Source: Patescibacteria group bacterium (GTDB lineage Bacteria; Patescibacteriota; Minisyncoccia; Phycocordibacterales; UBA6065). From it: a DNA stretch of 13,032 nt. Of this stretch, positions 1 to 4,898 are shown piece after piece (the stretch's first letter is position 1; each line of letters begins with the position of its first letter). The notes under the pieces were generated by a model. The model was not told the DNA's origin. It saw nothing but the letters and a program-made list of their open reading frames with translations, and ran no database searches. The stretch covers positions 1 through 13,032 of the forward strand of contig JAGWHV010000019.1 in the NCBI GenBank assembly GCA_028866595.1, read 5' to 3'. A program made the position numbers and the translations under genes.

Positions 1-84
1 GTGGGACTCAATGAAGACAAAGTGAGACGATACATCGAGTGGCAAGGCAAGAAGGATGTACCTCAGAAATCCCGCCTGTTCTAG
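1..84 (+). CDS. C-terminal end of a probable IS200/IS605-type TnpA (Y1) transposase, 5' part outside the window
   Basis: Frame 1 is open from the first base to a TAG at 82-84 and gives 27 residues beginning VGLNEDKVRRYIEWQGKK and ending in QKSRLF. This resembles the tail of Y1 single-strand transposases of the IS200/IS605 and REP-associated group, where a 'VG..e..vrrYI..Q' segment is followed by a short tail often ending in LF. The catalytic HUH histidines and tyrosine would lie upstream and cannot be seen. It points towards the ABC permease gene and stops 59 bases before that gene's stop codon. The GC-rich hairpin at 106-124 could be the element's right-end hairpin or simply the permease terminator. 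The identification rests on a very short segment; a non-transposase protein tail remains possible. Confidence 0.45.
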   Translation: MGLNEDKVRRYIEWQGKKDVPQKSRLF

Positions 85-97
85 TCCTCATGCCGCC

Positions 98-124
98 AAA
101 GGAAACCCCGGGCATCGCCCGGGG
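98..124 (-). terminator. Rho-independent terminator after the ABC permease
   Basis: CCCCGGGC (106-113) and GCCCGGGG (117-124) form a perfect 8-bp stem with a 3-nt loop. On the minus strand the stem is followed by TTTCCTTT (98-105), 20 bases past the permease stop codon, which fits an intrinsic terminator. It could also serve as the right-end hairpin of the transposase-like gene on the other strand. Confidence 0.6.
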
Positions 125-143
125 AGGAGGTCATTTATGCTTT

Positions 144-890
144 TTATATCTGCACTTTTTTAAAGAAATGGCCACCGAGCCAGAGGAATATCACCGTGAG
201 AGCCGTAAGAACGACGAGATCGAGGCCAACACCGAAATGGCTCGATCCTATGAGCAGGCCGCGCATCGCGTCTATGCCGTACGAGAGCGGGTCGACGATG
301 GTGACCGCCGTCAGGAACGAGGGCAGGCCGTTCAGGGGATAGAGCGCGCCGGAGAGCAGGAAAAGCGGCATGATGAGAAAGTTCATGACCGCCTGGAATC
401 CCTGCATGTCGCGGAGCATCGAACCGATCATCGTCGACACCGACGTGAACAGAAGCGAGATGAGGATCATGACGATGATAGCGGGTATGATCATCCAGAT
501 ATTCGGCATCCGAAATCCAACAAAAAACGACAAAAGCATGACGATGAGGCCTTGGCCGGTGGCTATGGTCGCGCTGCCTATCGTTCTTCCGAGCATGATG
601 TTAAAGCGCGACATCGGCGCGACGAGCGTCTCCTTGAGAAAGCCGAACTGGCGGTCCCAGATGACTTCCATGCCGGCGAACATGCTCGTGAATATGATGT
701 TCATGCCGACGATGCCCGGCACGAGGAAATCGACGTAATTGCCCTGCCCCGCGCGCTGGAACACCGAACCGAGGCCGTAGCCCATGGCGATGAGATAGAG
801 AAGCGGCTGGAAAAGCGAGCCTGCCATGCGCGACTTGGAGCGGATGTATTTTTTGACCTGTCGGAGCCAGAGGATATAGATCTTTTTCAT
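144..890 (-). CDS. ABC-2 type transporter permease (DrrB/NodJ-like)
   Basis: This 248-residue integral membrane protein is the membrane half of a type-2 ABC exporter. Hydrophobic segments lie at about residues 24-43, 55-74, 103-125, 131-155, 166-188 and 221-240, the six-helix plan of this family. The segment VIWDRQFGFLKETLVAPMSR (76-95) matches the conserved cytoplasmic coupling region of daunorubicin-resistance and nodulation exporters. DPLSYGIDAMRGLL (200-213) and the LSGALYPLNGLP segment (179-190) are also typical. It lies 36 bases downstream of the ATPase gene, so the two are almost certainly co-transcribed and form one transporter in the cytoplasmic membrane. No clear Shine-Dalgarno sequence precedes the ATG. 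The substrate cannot be read from sequence; drugs, lipids or polysaccharides are all known for the family. Confidence 0.9.
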   Translation of the reverse strand: MKKIYILWLRQVKKYIRSKSRMAGSLFQPLLYLIAMGYGLGSVFQRAGQGNYVDFLVPGIVGMNIIFTSMFAGMEVIWDRQFGFLKETLVAPMSRFNIMLGRTIGSATIATGQGLIVMLLSFFVGFRMPNIWMIIPAIIVMILISLLFTSVSTMIGSMLRDMQGFQAVMNFLIMPLFLLSGALYPLNGLPSFLTAVTIVDPLSYGIDAMRGLLIGSSHFGVGLDLVVLTALTVIFLWLGGHFFKKVQI

Positions 891-926
891 AGGATGTTCA
901 GATTTTCTTTATCGCTATCGGCCGCT

Positions 927-1721
927 CTAGCGTCTGCCGCCGCGCCAGAGGGTGCGCATCTGGCGCATATGGTCGAGACCGCCGCCTCCCTCTTCGCGGA
1001 TCGTCTTGCCTGTGAGAGCGAGAAATGCGTCCTCGAGCGAGGCAGTATTCGTCTGCTTCTTAAGGTCCTCGGATCGGCCGATGGCGATGATCTTGCCGTG
1101 ATCGATGACGGCGATACGCTCGGCGGCGCGGTCGGCTTCTTCCATATAATGGGTAGTAAAGAATATCGTCGTGCCTTCGTTCTTGTTGAGCTCTTTCAAG
1201 TATGTCCACATGTGGTTTCGGGTCTGCGGATCGAGACCGAGCGTCGGTTCGTCGAGGAATATGATCTTCGGATGGTGGAGGAAACCGCGAGCGATCTCGA
1301 GGCGACGGCGCATGCCGCCGGAGAATTCTTTGACGAGGTCGTCTTTGCGCTCGTGGAGGTCGACGAGCTTGAGAAGCTCGGGAATGCGGCGCTTTCTGAC
1401 GTCGTCGGGCACGTCATAGAGGACGCCGTGGAGCTCCATGTTCTCGAGAGCGGTGAGGTCGTCGTCGAGAGACGGGTCTTGAAAGACGATGCCGAACGAG
1501 CGGCGGACCTCGGAAGGATGATGGACAGGGTCATGGCCGTTGATACGGACGTCTCCGCCTGTCGGCTGGAGGAGCGTCGTCAGTATTTTTATCGTCGTCG
1601 ACTTGCCGGCGCCGTTCGGGCCGAGGAATGCGAATATCTCGCCGTCCTTGACGTCGAAGCTGATGCCGTCGACCGCCGTGAATTCACCGAATTTCTTTGA
1701 TAGGTTCTGTACGGTTATCAT
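927..1721 (-). CDS. ABC transporter ATP-binding protein (DrrA-like)
   Basis: This 264-residue nucleotide-binding subunit drives the adjacent ABC-2 permease. Visible motifs are Walker A GPNGAGKST (34-42), the Q-loop glutamine Q81 in FQDPSLDDD, the signature FSGGMRRRLEIAR (133-145), Walker B IIFLDEP (153-159) with catalytic E158, the D-loop TLGLDP (160-165) and the switch histidine H191. All catalytic positions are intact. The frame stays open upstream to 2399, but that extension is compositionally different and lies antisense to the glycosylase gene. I therefore chose the ATG at 1721, where the family fold begins (MITVQNLSKKFG). No Shine-Dalgarno sequence precedes it; a TATCAT hexamer ends 8 bases upstream, suggesting a leaderless message. 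The divergent glycosylase gene starts only 24 bases away. Confidence 0.93.
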   Translation of the reverse strand: MITVQNLSKKFGEFTAVDGISFDVKDGEIFAFLGPNGAGKSTTIKILTTLLQPTGGDVRINGHDPVHHPSEVRRSFGIVFQDPSLDDDLTALENMELHGVLYDVPDDVRKRRIPELLKLVDLHERKDDLVKEFSGGMRRRLEIARGFLHHPKIIFLDEPTLGLDPQTRNHMWTYLKELNKNEGTTIFFTTHYMEEADRAAERIAVIDHGKIIAIGRSEDLKKQTNTASLEDAFLALTGKTIREEGGGGLDHMRQMRTLWRGGRR

Positions 1722-1729
1722 AACGATTA

Positions 1730-1739
1730 ATGATATAGT
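1730..1739. promoter_or_regulatory. Overlapping divergent -10 elements between the ABC operon and the glycosylase gene
   Basis: Only 24 bases (1722-1745) separate the two start codons. On the plus strand TATAGT (1734-1739), preceded by TGA as in an extended -10, ends 6 bases before the GTG. On the minus strand TATCAT (complement of 1730-1735) ends 8 bases before the ATG. The hexamers share two bases, so RNA polymerase probably cannot occupy both at once. No good -35 is evident on either strand. Placement implies both messages start at or next to the start codon. Confidence 0.5.
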
Positions 1740-1745
1740 ACGGCC

Positions 1746-2615
1746 GTGAATAGTAAAAGGTTTAAGTCCGCCGTGCTCCGGTATTATACAGCAAGCGGCC
1801 GTCATGACCTGCCGTGGAGAGAGACTCGCGACCCATACCGCATCCTCGTCTCCGAAACGATGCTCCAGCAGACGCAAGTATCGCGGGTACTGTCGAAATA
1901 TGACGAATTTCTCAGGGTATTTCCGACCGTTCGGGCGCTCGCTACCGCCCCGACCGGCCGCATCCTGCGGGCCTGGCAAGGCCTCGGCTACAATCGCCGG
2001 GCGATTTTGCTCCAAAAAGCGGCCCGGGCAGTGATGAGCGATTTCGGCGGCCGATTCCCAAGGACAAGAGACGGGCTCGAATCTCTGCCCGGCGTCGGCC
2101 AATCGACCGCTGGCGCGATCATGGCATTCGCTTTCGGCCTGCCGACGGTTTTCATAGAGACGAACATACGGTCGGTATTTCTGCATTTTTTCTTCGCGGG
2201 GCGGCGCAGTGTTCATGACCGCGACATATTGCCTCTTATCGAGAGGACACTGCCCAAAAACACCGGGCGCATCGGGCGCAGGGCCGGCCGCGGCGAGCGC
2301 AGCCGCCTCGACATCCGCCAGTGGTACTACGCCCTTATGGATTATGGCGTACATCTGAAACAGACTATGCCGAATCCGTCCCGGCGGAGCGCTCATCATG
2401 CCCGGCAGTCGCCTTTCAAAGGATCAAACCGCCAAGTTCGCGCCGAGATATTGCGGTTTATTCTCTCTGTCGGCGCACGAGGCCGCACGACTGCGGCCAT
2501 CACTCGACACATCGCCATCACTATGGGCCCGACGCCGCACGACATCCGGGCGAATATCGCCGCTCTCGCTCGCGAAGGCTTCATCAGGGAAACCGCCCGA
2601 GGCTGGAGAGCGTAG
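1746..2615 (+). CDS. MutY-like A/G-specific adenine glycosylase (HhH-GPD family, no Fe-S cluster)
   Basis: This 289-residue protein starts at a GTG. The HhH-GPD fold of MutY is clear: LPWRETRDPYRILVSE (22-37) followed by MLQQTQV (39-45) with catalytic Glu E37, WQGLGYNRRA (77-86), and the helix-hairpin-helix LPGVGQSTAGA (114-124). MutY removes adenine opposite 8-oxoguanine. Two things are odd. The position matching the catalytic Asp138 of E. coli MutY is a Glu (E138, in FIETNIRSV). There is no cysteine in the whole protein, so the usual C-terminal 4Fe-4S loop is absent. An Arg-rich stretch (about 171-185) follows. Residues about 226-289 look like a winged-helix domain instead of the MutT-like domain of classical MutY. 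It probably acts in base-excision repair, but the exact substrate is uncertain because of E138. A small gene follows after 7 bases. Confidence 0.8.
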   Translation: MNSKRFKSAVLRYYTASGRHDLPWRETRDPYRILVSETMLQQTQVSRVLSKYDEFLRVFPTVRALATAPTGRILRAWQGLGYNRRAILLQKAARAVMSDFGGRFPRTRDGLESLPGVGQSTAGAIMAFAFGLPTVFIETNIRSVFLHFFFAGRRSVHDRDILPLIERTLPKNTGRIGRRAGRGERSRLDIRQWYYALMDYGVHLKQTMPNPSRRSAHHARQSPFKGSNRQVRAEILRFILSVGARGRTTAAITRHIAITMGPTPHDIRANIAALAREGFIRETARGWRA

Positions 2616-2622
2616 TAAAGGC

Positions 2623-2868
2623 ATGCGGACTCTTTTCATAATCGTCGTCGGACTCATCATCGCTCTCGGAGGCGTCATCGCCTACCAGGCGGCGACATGG
2701 CCCAGTAATACGCAAGCGTCGACAATCTGCCCCATGGATGCGCGACTCTGCCCTGACGGCTCGTACGTCGGCCGTGTCGGCCCGGACTGCCAGTTTGCGG
2801 AGTGTTCGGGAAATCTTGGCGGATCGAATAGCGGCGCTCCGGCTCCGAACACCGTGGCGGGAAAGTAA
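2623..2868 (+). CDS. Small membrane-anchored protein with a four-cysteine CPDGS...VGR motif
   Basis: The predicted protein has 81 residues. Residues 4-22 form one hydrophobic helix, either a signal anchor or an uncleaved signal peptide. The rest should lie outside the cytoplasm and contains cysteines C36, C43, C56 and C61 in a pattern that includes CPDGSYVGRVGPDC (43-56). I have seen this 'CPDGS.VGR.GP.C.F..C' pattern repeatedly in short secreted proteins of proteobacteria and CPR bacteria, with no firm function. Two disulfides are plausible. The tail (62-81) is low-complexity Gly/Ser/Pro/Ala. It begins 7 bases after the glycosylase stop codon and is probably co-transcribed; GGAGAG about 13 bases upstream may be a weak ribosome-binding site. 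The frame is open further upstream, but the hydrophobic start at ATG 2623 is the natural N-terminus. Confidence 0.75.
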   Translation: MRTLFIIVVGLIIALGGVIAYQAATWPSNTQASTICPMDARLCPDGSYVGRVGPDCQFAECSGNLGGSNSGAPAPNTVAGK

Positions 2869-2876
2869 ATGAAAAG

Positions 2877-2910
2877 AAATAAAAAAACGCGGAGACCGTA
2901 GTCTTCCGCG
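2877..2910 (-). terminator. Rho-independent terminator of the 616-residue membrane protein gene
   Basis: CGCGGA-GAC (2888-2896) pairs with GTC-T-TCCGCG (2901-2910) around the loop CGTA, with one bulged base. On the minus strand a run of seven T residues follows, then ATTT (2877-2887). It sits just past the stop codon at 2924. The plus strand has no T-run after the stem, so it is probably not bidirectional. Confidence 0.8.
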
Positions 2911-2923
2911 CATGGACCTCAAA

Positions 2924-4774
2924 TCAGTTCCCCTTGATCGTCTGGTCGAGCCGCTGAATCTCGTCAGGCGACATGGACTTGATTTTAAGGATGATATCGG
3001 TCGAGGCGATTTTCGCCTCCTCCTTCTTCACCTTGGTCGCCTCCGCCGCCTCGACTTGGCCTTCTTGGACGGTCTTGTCGAGAGGCAGCGAGAGATTGTC
3101 GAACCCTTGAACGGGGACGGTATCCTCGCCGGAAGCGATGTATCGGACCGCGACCTTGTCGCCGGACTGGGTGAGCGTGATCTTCACATACTCCCCGCTC
3201 GAGACGGTGAATATCCGCGGCACTCCCGCGAGATGGAACAAGTACGTACTGCCATTCCCGCTCACATCCTGACGGATGCGGTCGATGGTACCGGTAAGCT
3301 TCATCGATACGTGGGTACCTGGCAGAGCGATCTGCTGACCGCTCTGGTACACCAGGCTCTGATAGGCCATAAAGGCTTCGAGCTGGGTGTTCCCGACCGC
3401 GACGTCCTGCGGATTCGCGATCCTAAGGAGCGCCACGCCTTGGTAGGCGTGATTATCGTTCGCCAGAGGTACGACCGAGGTCATGACGCCGTAGACGTTG
3501 TAGGTCTGCGGCGTCGTGGCGTGCAGGTGCTTGTATTTTACCTGCTGGTTCGCATCGACAGAGGAGATGATGGCCGTATCCGTGGCTCCGCCGTCGGTTC
3601 GGTAGTAGACACTCCTGCCGGTCCGCGCGTCGGTATACATGAGGCCGATGAGCGAATCATCAGCCGAGTTCGTCGACGTCACGCCGGTGACCCATTGAAG
3701 TCGGTCGTCGGCACCGCAGACGAGAACGGGCATTTCGGACGTAGTAAGATCTTTCTTGCCCCACCACGAATTCCACCAGCCGCCCGAGTATTCGCCGCGT
3801 TGATCGATGTAATCTCCGATCAAGCCGCCGGGAAAGACGCGCTCGACCCATTTCGGCATCTGATCGAGCGAATATCTTGAGATCTCTCCCGAAACGGGAT
3901 CGACGACTGCGACGCCATCGATCTTTTCGCCCCACCAAGCTACCGACGGTTTGTACGTCGAGACGACCCACCGCGGCTGGCCCTTGTCATCGATTTCGAA
4001 CCGCGGCTGATATAGACCTTCGCCCATGAAGCCATTCATGCGGAGATACCGTTCAAGGTTCTGGCCGAAGAATGCCCCGGGGGTATAGTGCATACAACCG
4101 CCCTCCGACAACTTGACGAGCTGCGGCAACCGTTCCGGGTCTTCAGCGTCGACGATGATGTAAGCAGGCACTCCCGCCGAACTCTGCCAGACGCTGAATC
4201 CCGAGAAATCGAACGGAATGGCGTAGATGAGGTGTCCATCGGGCGCTTTCTGAAGCGTCGCTGAGCCCCAATCGAGCTCGAACTGGCTACCAATCGCGCC
4301 CGCATTCGCTACCGCCTTCTGGGCAAGGTAGAGAGCGTTCTCGGCCGAGACCATCTGCATGTGCCGCGGATCTTTGGGCTGGACGTCGCGCGTCCAATCC
4401 CTTTCTTCCACGTGACCAAGAAGAGAGGCATACGTGCCGGCATTGAATATCGAGGAGCCAGTAAAGGCAACCGATATAACGGCAGCGATGTAGCCAACGG
4501 GAAATATCCATACCCAGCCGTAGCTGTAGAAGCTCCCGTCTTCCTCGCCCGAGATCGTCGATTCAAAGATCGCCGAAATGGACACTGTCATTCCGAACCA
4601 GAGGCCCGGAAGGCCGAAGACTGGCCAGACGGTCGATACGGAATTCCCGTAAAAGATCCACCAGCCGACAAGGAACGAGATCGCGCCTATGATGGCCGCG
4701 AGACCGAACCGCTTACGAACGGCCAGAGGCAAGACGCCCAAGGCCGCGACAACTAACGCGGTGAAGCAATACAT
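2924..4774 (-). CDS. Conserved membrane-anchored protein of unknown function (616 residues)
   Basis: The first ~110 residues hold four hydrophobic helices (about 3-19, 23-42, 49-70, 87-106). A large domain with an extracytoplasmic look follows to the C-terminus. It is rich in Trp, Tyr and Gly and has striking segments: PFDFSGFSVW (187-196), YTPGAFFGQNLERYL (230-244), WVVSTYKPSVAWWGEKIDGV (269-288), VVDPVSGEI (290-298) and GGWWNSWWGKKDL (331-343). From memory these resemble an unnamed conserved family seen in Firmicutes, CPR bacteria and some large phages, but I cannot name a function. Residues about 560-590 are Glu/Lys/Ala-rich and probably helical. The ATG at 4774 is the only reasonable start, since an in-frame TGA lies at 4796-4798. 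It is monocistronic, with a strong promoter and terminator of its own. Confidence 0.8.
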   Translation of the reverse strand: MYCFTALVVAALGVLPLAVRKRFGLAAIIGAISFLVGWWIFYGNSVSTVWPVFGLPGLWFGMTVSISAIFESTISGEEDGSFYSYGWVWIFPVGYIAAVISVAFTGSSIFNAGTYASLLGHVEERDWTRDVQPKDPRHMQMVSAENALYLAQKAVANAGAIGSQFELDWGSATLQKAPDGHLIYAIPFDFSGFSVWQSSAGVPAYIIVDAEDPERLPQLVKLSEGGCMHYTPGAFFGQNLERYLRMNGFMGEGLYQPRFEIDDKGQPRWVVSTYKPSVAWWGEKIDGVAVVDPVSGEISRYSLDQMPKWVERVFPGGLIGDYIDQRGEYSGGWWNSWWGKKDLTTSEMPVLVCGADDRLQWVTGVTSTNSADDSLIGLMYTDARTGRSVYYRTDGGATDTAIISSVDANQQVKYKHLHATTPQTYNVYGVMTSVVPLANDNHAYQGVALLRIANPQDVAVGNTQLEAFMAYQSLVYQSGQQIALPGTHVSMKLTGTIDRIRQDVSGNGSTYLFHLAGVPRIFTVSSGEYVKITLTQSGDKVAVRYIASGEDTVPVQGFDNLSLPLDKTVQEGQVEAAEATKVKKEEAKIASTDIILKIKSMSPDEIQRLDQTIKGN

Positions 4775-4800
4775 ATTGTTGAGGAGTTTGTTGTTTCAAG

Positions 4801-4817
4801 GGGTGCGGAATGCACCC
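4801..4817 (-). promoter_or_regulatory. Leader hairpin in the 5' untranslated region of the 616-residue gene
   Basis: GGGTGC and GCACCC form a perfect 6-bp stem with a 5-nt loop. It would sit in the roughly 55-base leader between the predicted transcription start and the ATG at 4774. No T-run follows on either strand, so it is not a simple terminator. It may stabilise the mRNA or have a regulatory role. Confidence 0.35.
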
Positions 4818-4833
4818 GATCTTGTCTGGCATC

Positions 4834-4862
4834 TTATTAACACATATATACGTCAAGGTCAA
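4834..4862 (-). promoter_or_regulatory. Sigma70-type promoter for the 616-residue membrane protein gene
   Basis: On the minus strand TTGACC (complement of 4857-4862) and TAATAA (complement of 4834-4839) are separated by exactly 17 bases. This is the best-matched -35/-10 pair in the window. It predicts a leader of about 50-60 bases, unlike most neighbouring genes. Confidence 0.6.
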
Positions 4863-4884
4863 GTATCTGCTCTGGCATCATCCC

Positions 4885-4892
4885 TATACAAT
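4885..4892 (+). promoter_or_regulatory. -10 element of recG, predicting a leaderless message
   Basis: TACAAT (4887-4892), within TATACAAT, ends 6 bases before the GTG start at 4899. No Shine-Dalgarno sequence lies between them and no convincing -35 is seen 17 bases upstream. Confidence 0.5.
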
Positions 4893-4898
4893 TAGACC

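Noticed and set aside
39..1700. A 553-codon open frame on the plus strand opposite the ABC exporter genes
   Set aside because: Its product is a low-complexity Arg/Asp/Glu/His-rich string with no domain, the usual antisense shadow of G/C-biased codons. The minus-strand genes carry full ABC motifs.
1722..2399. N-terminal extension of the ABC ATPase by 226 residues
   Set aside because: It runs antisense through the glycosylase gene and has no domain. The ATP-binding fold starts naturally at the ATG at 1721.
2912..3880. A 322-codon plus-strand frame opposite the 616-residue protein gene
   Set aside because: Arg/Asp/Val-rich shadow; the minus-strand gene has a promoter, a terminator and coherent membrane topology.
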